From Arcanobacterium sp. (GTDB lineage Bacteria; Actinomycetota; Actinomycetes; Actinomycetales; Actinomycetaceae), in NCBI GenBank assembly GCA_022783665.1, contig JALFZJ010000020.1, positions 1 through 64,000 on the forward strand: a stretch of 64,000 bases of DNA. Reading direction: 5' to 3'. The notes under the pieces were generated by a model. It did not search any database. It worked only from the letters and a program-made list of their open reading frames with translations, and had not been told where the DNA came from. The position numbers and the translations under genes were made by a program. Positions 1 to 10,824 of this stretch are shown here, in pieces. Within the stretch, counting starts at the first letter, position 1. Every line of letters begins with the position of its first letter.

Positions 1-1213
1 CAACGATTGCGGTTACCTCACCCCGGCGAATGCTCAGATGCTCAATACTCAGTACCCTGTTGCGTCCATAGCGTGCATCCAAGTGCGAAATGCTAATCCC
101 ATCGGCGCGCTCTTCGGTATGGAACGGCTGCGTTGCGCCAGTAGTTGACGGTGTGCCGTGGTTTAGCGTGTTTGAGTCTCTATATACTTTTCCCGTCTCG
201 CTGTAGACGAGGTGTTCGGTGATGAGATCGCTTACCTGCGGGGGATCAAAGCTTCGCAGCCCGAGGCTTTGGCGTTGCCCATCTGGCATGGTGAAGAACT
301 CTTCAGCGCCAAGGTGAGCCGTAACCCCACCATCGATAAGAGCAACGCGATCTGCCACACCGCGCAAATAAGACGTGCGATGCTCGGTGATGATAACCGT
401 CGCCCCTTCACTTTTTATATGCTTGACGAAGGCTGCAAAGCGCTCAGTAGCTGCATCGGAAAGATTCGACGTAGGTTCATCAAAGAGGTACAGTTGCGGG
501 CGTTGAGCAAGTGCCGCTGCGCACGCAACGAGTTGGCGCTCACCGCCTGAGAGCTTGAATAAGGAGCGCCCTAAGAGCTCGCTAATGCCAGCCTGTGCGG
601 CTGCATTACGTACCCGCTGGAGTATATCGTGGGCAGGAAGGCCCTGATTTTCAAGAGCGAAGGCTATTTCAGACGTGACGTCGGTTGTAAAGAATTGCGT
701 CCGTGGATTCTGAAATACGGTTGCTGCCACTTCGCCTGTGCGCCATAACGGCTCAGTGCTCGGGTGGAACGCCCGCCCCTCATGATCCTCAATACTGATC
801 GAACCGTCGATAAGCCCGTGATAATAGTGGGGAATGAGGCCATTGAGAAGGCGAATAATTGAGGATTTTCCGCCACCTGATGGGCCTGTAAGAAGGAGGC
901 ATTCACCAGATTGCACCTGTAGGTTGACGCTGCGAAGTGCATCGGCTAAAACGGTGCGTTCTTCGCTGATCTGCTGGTTCGGCGCATGTGCGGCATCGCC
1001 GGTTGTAACGGTTGGAGGCTGATCGCCCTGTGTGTAGGAGAAACTGAGAGCGTCAATGCTAATACTTACGCCAGAGCTGGCTACGCCTTCGTGTGCGACG
1101 GCGTTGCGATCCTGCGTGCTCGGGCTAGTGCTATCGCCGCTCCTAGACTTCCTGCTCATATCGCTCTTGGTGCTAACACTTTTAGATTCATTCGATCGAG
1201 AATGCGGCATCAT
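1..1213 (-). CDS. ECF/cobalt-type ABC transporter ATP-binding protein, tandem ATPase, C-terminus truncated by window edge
   Basis: My translation of the minus strand from ATG at 1213 is open to position 1. It contains GPSGGGKSS (Walker A), LSGGERQL (signature) and LYLFDEP (Walker B). A second ATPase domain begins near the left edge (ISISHLDARYGRNRVLSIEHLSIRRGEVTAIV). It is absent from the ORF track because it has no stop inside the window. The start overlaps the EcfT stop (ATGA). Confidence 0.9.
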   Translation of the reverse strand, partial: MMPHSRSNESKSVSTKSDMSRKSRSGDSTSPSTQDRNAVAHEGVASSGVSISIDALSFSYTQGDQPPTVTTGDAAHAPNQQISEERTVLADALRSVNLQVQSGECLLLTGPSGGGKSSIIRLLNGLIPHYYHGLIDGSISIEDHEGRAFHPSTEPLWRTGEVAATVFQNPRTQFFTTDVTSEIAFALENQGLPAHDILQRVRNAAAQAGISELLGRSLFKLSGGERQLVACAAALAQRPQLYLFDEPTSNLSDAATERFAAFVKHIKSEGATVIITEHRTSYLRGVADRVALIDGGVTAHLGAEEFFTMPDGQRQSLGLRSFDPPQVSDLITEHLVYSETGKVYRDSNTLNHGTPSTTGATQPFHTEERADGISISHLDARYGRNRVLSIEHLSIRRGEVTAIV

Positions 1214-1899
1214 AGCTGGATTCCATTCCATGTGTACACGAACACTGCAATAAGTGCTGCACATGCTGCGATTCCGAGTAGATCGGTTACGCCGAAGCCG
1301 ATGCGTGTGATAGATGTGGGGCGTTCAGGGCGGCCAAGGCCGCGCACCATAGCTGATGCGGATAGATCATCTGCAATCTGGAGCGTCGACCCCACGAGCG
1401 GAACTACCATGTATTCGGCTGCCCGTACTGGATGTGCCACAAGTGATCCGGTACTTGAGAAAAGCCCGCGTAAACGCATCGCAGCCCAAATTGATTGCAC
1501 TTCTTCAAGTGCTGCTGGGAAATAACGGAACATCACGGAAATCGGCACTGTGATTGCTCGGGGTACATGTGCACGGTTTAGCGCTGCCAGAAATGCGGCG
1601 GGGGTGGTAGTAGCGAACAGCCATACAGCGCAGAAGAGCACTACGGTGAGTCGCGAACCGTACTGCCCGATCACAGCGAGAAGCGCACCGAGCCAATGCG
1701 GTACTACACCCGCAATGAAATGTATGGTTGTGAACATCGAAAACAACGCGAGAAAACTGCACAGAACATAGTACTTGCGCGAAACAAGTAGAGCTGTGGC
1801 CACGATAGCGAGAGCCGTGAGCGTCACTGGTGTTTTCACGACCGTCATGACGCATACGTTCGCCACGATCACCATAAGGAGCTTGGTGCGCGGATCCAT
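1210..1899 (-). CDS. ECF transporter transmembrane component (EcfT/CbiQ family)
   Basis: Protein starts MDPRTKLLMVIVANV, with multiple hydrophobic segments and an EcfT-like coupling region (ALNRAHVPRAITVPISVMFRYFP...RLRG). Overlaps the ATPase gene. Confidence 0.88.
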   Translation of the reverse strand: MDPRTKLLMVIVANVCVMTVVKTPVTLTALAIVATALLVSRKYYVLCSFLALFSMFTTIHFIAGVVPHWLGALLAVIGQYGSRLTVVLFCAVWLFATTTPAAFLAALNRAHVPRAITVPISVMFRYFPAALEEVQSIWAAMRLRGLFSSTGSLVAHPVRAAEYMVVPLVGSTLQIADDLSASAMVRGLGRPERPTSITRIGFGVTDLLGIAACAALIAVFVYTWNGIQL

Positions 1900-2550
1900 C
1901 TATATGATTCCAGCCTTTTCAAAATGCTTACGCAAGATGCGTTGCCCGATCCATGAGCCTAAGATTGACAACCCCAACACAAGCCCAACAATCGCTGCTA
2001 AGAAGAGCCAGTTATGTGATAGATCCACCACCTGCTGGGCGTATTGTTGCGTTTTGCCACGATTCTCAATGAGCATCTGCGAATACGCGCGAGCGTTGAC
2101 GAATATCGGCACGATAGGGCCAAAACACCACAGCTGATACACGGGGTAGGCCCAGAAGTTCGCGACGCGTGAGCGATATTGCCCAAGCCAGATAATCACT
2201 TCAGCAGCCGCAGAAAACAACACCACGAAAATCATCGTCTGCCAACCATGAATCATGGAAATAAATGCGCCGAATATCACCCCAAAGACGAACACCATGC
2301 CCGCATGGCTAACTCGGGTGAGAAAAAGCTGATACACGATGCCACCCAAAGGAGCTGCAAGCACGAGAGCGAGATAAATCCATATTGGACCAGCCACAGC
2401 GGCAGCGTTGACCGCCATCGTCATAAAATACAGCACAAGAAAAATGCCGATATTGATCAGATCTTTTGGCGACATCTTGAAGCTAGGAGCTTGCATCAAA
2501 CCCTCACTGGTAGGCGTGAAATAGGCGAAATACCTAATGATATTACCCAT
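1900..2550 (-). CDS. MptD-like putative ECF transporter S component
   Basis: Polytopic membrane protein adjacent to EcfT and ATPase (SPKDLINIGIFLVLYFMTMAVNAAA...). The ORF track extends to 2586; the internal ATG of MGNIIRYFAYF is the likely start. Confidence 0.75.
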   Translation of the reverse strand: MGNIIRYFAYFTPTSEGLMQAPSFKMSPKDLINIGIFLVLYFMTMAVNAAAVAGPIWIYLALVLAAPLGGIVYQLFLTRVSHAGMVFVFGVIFGAFISMIHGWQTMIFVVLFSAAAEVIIWLGQYRSRVANFWAYPVYQLWCFGPIVPIFVNARAYSQMLIENRGKTQQYAQQVVDLSHNWLFLAAIVGLVLGLSILGSWIGQRILRKHFEKAGII

Positions 2551-2728
2551 TCTTATATCATACGGTTTTGTGGGCAGTACGAGCATAACAGCTTATTATG
2601 GGGGAATCTAGCGGCGCGAGCCGTGGTTTTGCTACTCCTCGCAGTGGTGTAGGTTAGAATTTGGTGGAAGCGTGGATAGCCCACATACGTAGCTCCGAAT
2701 CCACAAGGTTCTAGCGGGAGGAATCGCT

Positions 2729-3475
2729 ATGGCAGATAATGAAATGAGCGACGCACACGATGGCCATAAGCGCCGAGTATTGCTTAAGCTCTCTGGCGAA
2801 GTATTTGGCGGCGGTGAAGTTGGGCTAGATACCACCGTATTAGCGCGCATCGCCCATGAGATTGCGGACGCAGTCACTAAAGGTGTGCAGGTAGGAGTTG
2901 TCGTCGGCGGTGGGAATTTCTTCCGAGGCGTTGAACTCCAGGAAAGTGGAATGGATCGTGCCCGCGCCGACTATATGGGCATGCTCGGCACAGTGATCAA
3001 TTCGGTAGCTCTTCAAGATTTCCTTGAGAAAGCAGGCGTGCCCTCGCGCGTGCAAACCGCCATCACGATGGCGCAGGTGGCAGAGGCGTATATTCCGCTC
3101 CGTGCTATCCGTCATCTTGAAAAAGGCCGTGTGGTGATCTTTGGTGCCGGTGCCGGCATGCCATTCTTCTCTACGGACACAGTGGCTGCCCAGCGCGCGC
3201 TTGAACTTCGGTGCGATGAGTTGCTGGTAGGCAAGAACGGGGTAGACGGCGTCTATACGGCTGATCCTCGCACGAATCCGGACGCGACGAAACTAGACGT
3301 CGTCACCTATGAAGAAGCTCTGCGTGAGCAGCTCAAAGTTGTGGATGCTGCGGCGTTCTCTCTGTGTCAAGACAACAAACTACCTATGCGAGTATTCGGA
3401 ATGAGCGAGCCAGGAAACGTAACCTTGGCGCTTCGTGGCGAGAAAATCGGTACTCTTGTAACATCGCAAAGGTAG
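2729..3475 (+). CDS. pyrH: UMP kinase
   Basis: [13 protein letters not shown]...[11 protein letters not shown]...[17 protein letters not shown] motifs; followed by frr. Confidence 0.97.
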   Translation: MADNEMSDAHDGHKRRVLLKLSGEVFGGGEVGLDTTVLARIAHEIADAVTKGVQVGVVVGGGNFFRGVELQESGMDRARADYMGMLGTVINSVALQDFLEKAGVPSRVQTAITMAQVAEAYIPLRAIRHLEKGRVVIFGAGAGMPFFSTDTVAAQRALELRCDELLVGKNGVDGVYTADPRTNPDATKLDVVTYEEALREQLKVVDAAAFSLCQDNKLPMRVFGMSEPGNVTLALRGEKIGTLVTSQR

Positions 3476-3609
3476 GATTTGCGGCTCGGCAATACCGCTG
3501 GCTGCTGAGAAGTTGCCCGTGATATGTACAAATCGTACTCATCGCACATCGTAGCGCACCTGGCGCACACGAAAGCAAAACCATAGATTACAACCGCGAA
3601 GGACTCCCC

Positions 3610-4167
3610 ATGATAGACGACGTACTGCTCGGAGCTGAGGAAAAGATGGAACGAGCCATCGTTTCAGCTCGCACTGATTTTTCAAAGATCCGTTCTGGCC
3701 GCGCAAACCCGGAACTATTCACCTCGCTTCTTGTGGATTACTACGGTGCCCCAACACCGCTTCAGCAGCTCGCAACAGTATCTGTGCCTGATGCGCGCAC
3801 AGTGATCATCACCCCGTATGACCGCAGCGCTATGAAAGATATTGAGCGCGCGATTGCAGAGTCTGATCTCGGCGTCAACCCCACCGATGATGGCCAAGTA
3901 CTGCGAATCAATATGCCAGCTCTTACGGAGGAGCGGCGCAAAGACTACGTGAAGCTCGCGAAAACGAAAGCAGAAGAATCGCGTATTTCTGTTCGAGGCA
4001 TTCGACGCAAAGCTAAGGAAGAACTTGAGGCTTTGAAGAAAGACGGCGAGGCCGGCGAAGACGACGTCGCACGCGCAGAGAAAGATCTTGAGGCCTTGAC
4101 GAAGCGTTTTGTTGAACAGGTAGATTCACTGCTTGCAGGCAAAGAAAAAGAACTTATGGAGATGTAG
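3610..4167 (+). CDS. frr: Ribosome recycling factor
   Basis: 185 aa, KIRSGRANPELF...YGAPTPLQQLA...ITPYD; downstream of pyrH. Confidence 0.97.
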   Translation: MIDDVLLGAEEKMERAIVSARTDFSKIRSGRANPELFTSLLVDYYGAPTPLQQLATVSVPDARTVIITPYDRSAMKDIERAIAESDLGVNPTDDGQVLRINMPALTEERRKDYVKLAKTKAEESRISVRGIRRKAKEELEALKKDGEAGEDDVARAEKDLEALTKRFVEQVDSLLAGKEKELMEM

Positions 4168-4169
4168 GC

Positions 4170-5087
4170 ATGGCCAGTGGCGAAACTGGTGCACAGGCGG
4201 TGGGCGCGCCGTCAGGTGCCTCATCGTTTGTGAAGCATCTACGCCCCCATCCTCCAAAACCGCCCAAGGAGCAGCACTCTAAGAGTGGCCGCAACTTACC
4301 GGCTGCGATCATTACTGGCCTCTCGCTTCTCGCTTTGGTGGGTCTCTCACTTGCCTTCCGCAAGGAGCTTTTCGGGCTGATGGTGATCGTATTTCTTGCT
4401 ATTGGTATATGGGAGGCCACCGGCGCATTTTTGGCTCGCAATATCCGCATCCCGCTCATCCCACTCGTGGGTGCCATGGTGGTGATGTGCGCATTTACCT
4501 GGACGCACGGGCTCGGATTCAGTTTCGTGATGTTTACGGCTTCTATCGCCGTGGTGATGCTGTGGCGAGTGCTTATGGATTCCAACCGTGCCATCACCGA
4601 TGGTATTGCTGCAGCGTTTGTGCTTGGCTGGCTCGCCTTTTCTGGATGCTTCGCCATCGCGATTCTTGCTATGCCTGAAGGTGTGCTCGGTATCGTCGCC
4701 CTCGTTTTACTTCCGGTTGCGAGTGATACCGGGGGATTCCAGATGGGCGTAATGTTTGGCAAGCATCCGATTGCTGCATCAATTTCGCCGAAGAAGTCGT
4801 GGGAAGGGTTCTTAGGATCTTTGATCCTCAGCCTAGTTGCCTCATTCTTGGTAGTGGGTTTCCTCATGGATCTTGGGCGATGGTGGGCATTGCTATTCGG
4901 CGTTGTGACGCCCATTTTGGCCACGATGGGCGATTTTTCCGAATCCTTGCTTAAGCGCGACCTCGGCATTAAAGATATGGGCTCGATATTCCCAGGCCAC
5001 GGTGGTATGCTCGACCGTCTGGATTCAATACTGTTCGTAGCGCCAACGTTCTATCTTTTCTTCGCTCTGGCCTACGATTTGCTGTGA
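4170..5087 (+). CDS. cdsA: Phosphatidate cytidylyltransferase
   Basis: Polytopic; C-terminal CTP-transferase signature [28 protein letters not shown]. Confidence 0.95.
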   Translation: MASGETGAQAVGAPSGASSFVKHLRPHPPKPPKEQHSKSGRNLPAAIITGLSLLALVGLSLAFRKELFGLMVIVFLAIGIWEATGAFLARNIRIPLIPLVGAMVVMCAFTWTHGLGFSFVMFTASIAVVMLWRVLMDSNRAITDGIAAAFVLGWLAFSGCFAIAILAMPEGVLGIVALVLLPVASDTGGFQMGVMFGKHPIAASISPKKSWEGFLGSLILSLVASFLVVGFLMDLGRWWALLFGVVTPILATMGDFSESLLKRDLGIKDMGSIFPGHGGMLDRLDSILFVAPTFYLFFALAYDLL

Positions 5088-5094
5088 GGACGTT

Positions 5095-6321
5095 ATGAAG
5101 AAACAGGTGCTACCTCGGGTAGAGCACGGCGAACGCCCGTTGCTGAGTTTCACTGAAAAGCGTTTCGGCAAGCCGCCACAGCATTTGGCAGATTTGAGCC
5201 GAGACGAGCGCCGCGCCCTCGTAGCCGATATGGGGGTGCCTGCTTTTCGCGCAGATCAAATCTCGCGCCACTATTTCGAGCACCTGGTCACCGATCCTGA
5301 GGCGATGACGGATCTGCCTCAGCGCGAACGTACGAAGCTCGCCTCGACGCTCCTCCCACCTCTCGCTGAGCGTATCCGCGATCAGATAGCAGACGGCGGA
5401 GCCACGATCAAAACGCTGTGGCGCTTATTTGATGGTGCAGTCGTCGAAAGTGTTTTGATGCGCTATCCCGATCGAGCAACGTTATGTATTTCCTCGCAAT
5501 CAGGGTGCGGTATGGCATGCCCGTTCTGTGCAACAGGGCAGGCCGGACTCACGCGCAATCTTTCAACGGCTGAGATTGTAGAGCAGCTGCGCCTTTCAAT
5601 GATTGCTGCGCGCGATGGTGCCTTGGGAGAGCCGGTGCGTATCTCCCATATCGTGTTTATGGGGATGGGTGAGCCTCTGGCAAATTACAAGGCAGTGGTA
5701 GGCGCCCTGCGTAGGATCACGGATCCTACTCCTTACGGGTTTGGCATATCGGCGCGCAACGTCACCGTATCCACTGTGGGTTTGGTGCCTTCAATCAATA
5801 AGCTGGCGGAGTTGGGACTACCGGTGACGCTTGCTGTGTCGCTTCATGCTCCTGATGATGGCCTTCGTGACGACCTTATCCCGATTAACTCGCGCTTTAA
5901 GGTGAAGGAGCTTTTAGATGCGGCTCGGCACTATTTCGTGCGCACTGGCCGGCGCGTCTCGATCGAATACGCCCTAATTAAAGATATGAACGATCACGAG
6001 TGGCGCGCTGAACTTCTCGCCAAAGAGCTCAATTCACGAGGCAAAGGTTGGGTACACGTGAATCCGATCCCACTTAACCCGACTCCCGGTTCGATATGGA
6101 CTGCTACCACGAAGAAGGCTCAAGATGTGTTTGTAAAAACATTGAGGAACGCCGGCATTCCCACAACCATTCGAGATACCCGTGGATCTGATATTGATGG
6201 TGCATGCGGGCAACTTGCAGCCGAAGTGATCGATCGTGAACACGTCTCGCGCCGCGCAGCCAAAGCGCAGGCCGCAGTGGATGCGCGTATCGCTGAGCAT
6301 CGCGATCAGCCAGTAGAATAG
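5095..6321 (+). CDS. rlmN: 23S rRNA (adenine(2503)-C2)-methyltransferase
   Basis: [23 protein letters not shown] radical-SAM motif and GACGQL C-terminal Cys region. Confidence 0.97.
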   Translation: MKKQVLPRVEHGERPLLSFTEKRFGKPPQHLADLSRDERRALVADMGVPAFRADQISRHYFEHLVTDPEAMTDLPQRERTKLASTLLPPLAERIRDQIADGGATIKTLWRLFDGAVVESVLMRYPDRATLCISSQSGCGMACPFCATGQAGLTRNLSTAEIVEQLRLSMIAARDGALGEPVRISHIVFMGMGEPLANYKAVVGALRRITDPTPYGFGISARNVTVSTVGLVPSINKLAELGLPVTLAVSLHAPDDGLRDDLIPINSRFKVKELLDAARHYFVRTGRRVSIEYALIKDMNDHEWRAELLAKELNSRGKGWVHVNPIPLNPTPGSIWTATTKKAQDVFVKTLRNAGIPTTIRDTRGSDIDGACGQLAAEVIDREHVSRRAAKAQAAVDARIAEHRDQPVE

Positions 6322-6331
6322 GAGGACATCG

Positions 6332-6919
6332 GTGAGTAATACCTTTTCCCGGGCCGGGTTTTTCCTGGCAGGATACAGCGTCAAGCAGGTGGATCGTTTC
6401 CTTGATCGCGCCAAGGAAGCCTACCACAACCTTGCCGAGTCCAGTGCCTCCAGTGGCGGGGGCACGCCAGATGCTACGCCTGATACGGTTGACGAAAACG
6501 CCATTCGAAGCGTTGCTTTTGATTGGACGCGCGATGGATACAGCCCAAAGGAAGTAGACGCGACGCTTATCAGGCTTGAGGAAGCATTCATGCGCAGGCG
6601 CCGAATGCTATTCGTTGAAGAACACGGTGAGCAGGCCTGGATGGATCGCACGTATGAGGAAGCCAAAGTGCTCTATCCGCGTCTTGTACGCCCCGCAGGA
6701 GAGAGATTCGCTTCTGCCCACGGCCAAGGATACGCAAAGACGGCGGTCGACCGGTTCATGGATCACGTCTCACGGTTCTTCGATGGTAAAGATGCGCTCA
6801 GATCCACGCAAGTACGCAGCGTCACATTTCCAGCTGCAAAGAACGACGCCGCATACGACGAATCAGTGGTAGACGTCTACCTTGAACGATTAACTCAGAT
6901 ACTCGTTGCAGTCGAATAG
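6332..6919 (+). CDS. DivIVA-domain repeat protein
   Basis: GTG start. Repeated GYS.KQVDRFLDR / GYSPKEVDATLIRLE / GYAKTAVDRFMDHVS / YDESVVDVYLERL segments resembling the DivIVA N-terminal motif; lies between rlmN and dxr. Confidence 0.8.
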   Translation: MSNTFSRAGFFLAGYSVKQVDRFLDRAKEAYHNLAESSASSGGGTPDATPDTVDENAIRSVAFDWTRDGYSPKEVDATLIRLEEAFMRRRRMLFVEEHGEQAWMDRTYEEAKVLYPRLVRPAGERFASAHGQGYAKTAVDRFMDHVSRFFDGKDALRSTQVRSVTFPAAKNDAAYDESVVDVYLERLTQILVAVE

Positions 6920-6932
6920 ACGGTACATTCAG

Positions 6933-8144
6933 ATGACATCAGTACATATCCTCGGCTCTACCGGATCGATCGGCACTCAAGCGATCGACGTCATTTCACG
7001 CAATCGCGAACATTTTGATGTGGTTTCGCTTGCAGCGGGCGGCGCGCAACTTGAACTCCTTGCTCGTCAAGCCAGTGAGCTCCACGTACAACGCATCGGT
7101 ATCGCACGTAAGGGCAGCGCCAGCGACTTCGCTGAGCTCTTCCGCGCCATTGCTCCGAATCACGCGTTGCCAGAGATTGTTGACGGCGCAGATGCCGCTA
7201 CTCAACTCGCTTCGGGAGCCGCACAGGGCGATGTGCTCCTCAACGGTATGACGGGTTCAATAGGGCTTGAGCCAACTCTTGCAGCTCTTCGCAGTGGTGC
7301 CCGCGTGGCCTTAGCCAATAAAGAGTCACTTGTGGCTGGCGGCGCGCTCGTGCGTGAAGCCATGAGCCGCCCAGGGCAGATATACCCAGTAGATTCTGAG
7401 CATTCAGCGATAGCTCAAGCTCTGCGCTCAGGGGTGCATCATCGAGGGCTAACATCGCCGAATCTTGACGGCGAATCCGAGGTACGCCGCATTATTTTGA
7501 CGGCATCAGGAGGCCCTGTCCGAGGCAAAACGCGCGAAGAACTCCGAAACGTCACACCCAGCCAGGCGCTTAACCATCCCACGTGGAATATGGGGCCGGT
7601 CGTCACGATCAATTCCTCCACATTGATGAATAAGGCTCTAGAGCTCATTGAAGCGGCCTATCTGTTTGACGTGTCACCCGATGCGATTGTGCCTGTGGTG
7701 CATCCGCAGTCGATTGTGCATTCTATGGTGGAGTTTCGCGATGGTGCCACAATCGCTCAGGCATCACCTCCCGATATGCGCCTGCCTATCGCGTTGGGGC
7801 TCTCTGCCCCCATGCGTTTAGACGGCGTCACTCCCAGTTTCGATTGGACTCAAGCTTCCGAGTGGACGTTCGAGCCCTTAGATAATGAGACTTTTCCCGC
7901 TGTTTCCCTCGCCCGCGAGGCTGTGGCGGCATCGCCGCTGCATCCCGCTGCACTCAATGCTGCTAATGAGGAATGTGTAGAAGGTTTTATTCGCGGCCAG
8001 ATCGGCTACCTTGATATCACCGACATCGTGGCACGCGTGCTGAGCGAGACTGAAGGCTCTGAAAGCATCACCTTCGAAGCCGTTACCAATATCGAGACAT
8101 GGGCACGCATGCGCGCTCATGAGCTGATGCTCTCGCGCGCATAA
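6933..8144 (+). CDS. dxr: 1-deoxy-D-xylulose 5-phosphate reductoisomerase
   Basis: ILGSTGSIGTQAIDVI...ALANKESLVAGG...PVDSEHSAI...LNHPTWNMG. Confidence 0.97.
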   Translation: MTSVHILGSTGSIGTQAIDVISRNREHFDVVSLAAGGAQLELLARQASELHVQRIGIARKGSASDFAELFRAIAPNHALPEIVDGADAATQLASGAAQGDVLLNGMTGSIGLEPTLAALRSGARVALANKESLVAGGALVREAMSRPGQIYPVDSEHSAIAQALRSGVHHRGLTSPNLDGESEVRRIILTASGGPVRGKTREELRNVTPSQALNHPTWNMGPVVTINSSTLMNKALELIEAAYLFDVSPDAIVPVVHPQSIVHSMVEFRDGATIAQASPPDMRLPIALGLSAPMRLDGVTPSFDWTQASEWTFEPLDNETFPAVSLAREAVAASPLHPAALNAANEECVEGFIRGQIGYLDITDIVARVLSETEGSESITFEAVTNIETWARMRAHELMLSRA

Positions 8145-8157
8145 CAAGGAGTCATCC

Positions 8158-9504
8158 GTGGCAATTATTGGGATTATCCTGTTCATTGTGGCATTGCTTG
8201 CTACTGTTGCAATCCACGAACTCGGGCATCTCGTGCCAGCGAAGCTTTTCGGCACGAAAGTGTCGAAGTACTTCATCGGTTTTGGGCCAACTCTGTGGTC
8301 GCGTACATGGAAGGGTACCGAGTTCGGCATTAAAGCAATCTTGCTTGGAGGGTTCGTAGCCATTGCTCACATGCTGCCGCCCGCCCCCGTAGGTACGCGC
8401 ACACTACGTAAGGATGGTACTCTCACGCTCGCCGAAGAAGCACGGCGGGCTTCAGCAGCCGAAATTGATGAGCATGAAGAGCATCAAGCCTTCTGGAGGC
8501 TTCCTGCGCGCAAAAAGATCGTCGTGATGTTTGGTGGACCGGCAACCAATCTTGTGATCGCCTTTCTGTGTGCCGTGGTGGTTGTTTCGGGGCTTGGCAT
8601 TCCAACTACCACAACCACGGTGGCGGAGGTCGTGAAGTGCATGCCAGCAGCTGAGGCTGCGAAGGAGGCCGATACTGCTTCGCGCGAGGCTTCTAGCAGG
8701 CAGACGGCGTCTGCGTGCGAGTACGGTGTGAGTCCGGCGTTTCTTGCGGGTTTCCAGCCAGGTGACAGAATCACGACGTGGAACGGCGAGGAAGTATCGT
8801 CCTGGGAGCAAGTTCAAGGCGCAATCAAAGGCGCAGGTACACAACAAGTCAGCGTGACGGTGGTACGCAATGGAGCCGAACGCCGTCTATCCGTACAAGC
8901 CCGTGAAACGCCCCGCCCACGGCTCGATAGTTCAGGCCAGATTGTAACCGATCAAGACGGTGAGCCTCGTCTGGAAATGAAACCATACGTCGGTATCGGG
9001 CCGGCAATAGAGCGCCAAGCCCAGCCACTCGGGCGCGCTGTGGCGTTTACCGGTGAGCTTGCTTGGGGCACTGCGAAAATCGTGCTCACCCTGCCGGCGC
9101 AATTGTGGAACACAGTGTCAGATCTCTTCACTGGCGAACCGCGAGATGCAAATTCCGTGGTCGGGGTAGTGGGCGTTGCGCAGATGGCAGGTTCTATAAC
9201 GAGCGTCGAAGCAGACCAATACACTTTAAGTGATCGCGTTGGTGACTTTGTGATGCTCATTGGTTCGTTGAATATGTCGCTTTTCGTGTTCAACATGCTG
9301 CCCCTCTTGCCGCTCGATGGAGGCCATATACTCGGGGCGTTGATCGAGGGAGCGCGTAGGCATTGGGCGAGACGTCGTGGAAAACCTGATCCTGGAGCCT
9401 TTGATACCGCGAAGATGTTGCCGCTGAGTTACGCAGTCATTGTGTTTTTCATCGCGATGACGCTTTTGCTCGTAGTGGCAGATCTTATTAATCCTGTGGT
9501 GTGA
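8158..9504 (+). CDS. M50-family site-2 protease (RseP/Rip1-like) with PDZ region
   Basis: HELGH near the N-terminus, FGFGP-type region, and NMLPLLPLDGGHI C-terminal motif. Confidence 0.93.
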   Translation: MAIIGIILFIVALLATVAIHELGHLVPAKLFGTKVSKYFIGFGPTLWSRTWKGTEFGIKAILLGGFVAIAHMLPPAPVGTRTLRKDGTLTLAEEARRASAAEIDEHEEHQAFWRLPARKKIVVMFGGPATNLVIAFLCAVVVVSGLGIPTTTTTVAEVVKCMPAAEAAKEADTASREASSRQTASACEYGVSPAFLAGFQPGDRITTWNGEEVSSWEQVQGAIKGAGTQQVSVTVVRNGAERRLSVQARETPRPRLDSSGQIVTDQDGEPRLEMKPYVGIGPAIERQAQPLGRAVAFTGELAWGTAKIVLTLPAQLWNTVSDLFTGEPRDANSVVGVVGVAQMAGSITSVEADQYTLSDRVGDFVMLIGSLNMSLFVFNMLPLLPLDGGHILGALIEGARRHWARRRGKPDPGAFDTAKMLPLSYAVIVFFIAMTLLLVVADLINPVV

Positions 9505-9657
9505 GATGCCCCAACCATCGACGAATCACATGCTTCGCTGCTGCGTGAGGCCGAAACTCGGCATGAATGTGGAGTGCGCGTGAGTACTCATAAACTCGCC
9601 GGATCGCCCAATATCTCTTGCCCAGAGCTGAGACGAGAAGCATTTAGTGCAATAATC

Positions 9658-10824
9658 GTGAATGTGAATACATCAGTGCAATCAGGTATGCCGCAGATTC
9701 AAACAGAACTACCCGTACTGGCTCCACGGAGAAAAACCCGCCAGATCAAGGTAGGTAATGTGCTTGTGGGTGGGGATGCGCCGATCTCCGTGCAGTCGAT
9801 GACGACGACGAAAACTCATGATGTGGGCGCAACTCTCCAGCAGATCGCGGAATTGACGGCATCGGGATGCGATATTGTGCGTGTAGCATGCCCTACCGAT
9901 AAAGATGCGGCCGTACTGAAGACGATCGTCGACAAATCGCAAATCCCAGTAGTTGTAGACGTGCATTTTCAACCCGCCTACGTGTTTGCGGCTATCGAAG
10001 CCGGTGCTGGCGTGCGGGTGAACCCAGGGAATATCAAGAAATTCGACGACAAGATCCCTGAGATCACTGCCGCGGCAAAAGCCAATGGCACTGCGATGCG
10101 TATCGGCGTCAACGCAGGATCTTTGGATCCGCGCCTACTCAAGAAATACGGCAAAGCAAGTGCGCAAGCTCTCGTAGAATCGGCTGTGAATGAGGCTCGG
10201 CTTTTCGAAGATGCAGGCTTCTACGACTTTGCGATCTCCGTCAAACATCACGATCCCGTCACGATGGTCAAAGCCTACCGCCTCCTTGCCGAAGCTGGCG
10301 ATTGGCCCTTGCATCTGGGGGTTACAGAGGCAGGCCCAGCATTCCAGGGCACGATAAAGTCCTCTACAGCGTTTGCGATTCTGCTTGCTGAAGGCATCGG
10401 GGATACGATCAGAGTCTCGCTTTCAGCGGACGTCGTGGAAGAAGTAAAAGTTGGAGAACAGATCCTGCGCTCTCTCAATCTTCGCCCGAAGACGCTCGAG
10501 ATCGTATCATGCCCGATGTGTGGGCGCGCACAAGTAGATGTGATCGAGCTTGCAAATAAGGTGACGGAAGGGCTCAAGGGCATTACCTATCCGCTCCGCG
10601 TGGCCGTGATGGGGTGTGTTGTGAACGGACCAGGGGAAGCGCGTGAAGCAGACCTCGGCGTAGCATCAGGGAATGGTAAAGGTCAGATATTTGTGCGTGG
10701 CAAGGTGGTCGATACCGTGCCCGAGGATGAGATTGTGCAGACGCTCGTCACGCGGGCTCCTATCGTTGCTCGGGAGCTAGGGCTTACTGAAGACGCAGAT
10801 GCTACCCCCGAAGTCATTGTTTGA
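9658..10824 (+). CDS. ispG: 4-hydroxy-3-methylbut-2-en-1-yl diphosphate synthase (ferredoxin)
   Basis: [14 protein letters not shown]...[13 protein letters not shown]...[20 protein letters not shown]. The track ORF starts at 9574; the true start is uncertain. Confidence 0.96.
   Translation: MNVNTSVQSGMPQIQTELPVLAPRRKTRQIKVGNVLVGGDAPISVQSMTTTKTHDVGATLQQIAELTASGCDIVRVACPTDKDAAVLKTIVDKSQIPVVVDVHFQPAYVFAAIEAGAGVRVNPGNIKKFDDKIPEITAAAKANGTAMRIGVNAGSLDPRLLKKYGKASAQALVESAVNEARLFEDAGFYDFAISVKHHDPVTMVKAYRLLAEAGDWPLHLGVTEAGPAFQGTIKSSTAFAILLAEGIGDTIRVSLSADVVEEVKVGEQILRSLNLRPKTLEIVSCPMCGRAQVDVIELANKVTEGLKGITYPLRVAVMGCVVNGPGEAREADLGVASGNGKGQIFVRGKVVDTVPEDEIVQTLVTRAPIVARELGLTEDADATPEVIV

Noticed and set aside
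2179-2652. 157-aa plus-strand ORF opposite the MptD-like gene
   Set aside because: Antisense to a well-supported membrane protein gene; His/Asn/Lys-rich translation without domain.
4154-4969. 271-aa minus-strand ORF antisense to cdsA
   Set aside because: Fully overlaps the well-supported cdsA; Ser/Thr/Arg/Pro-rich composition is what mirrored codon bias gives; no recognisable domain.
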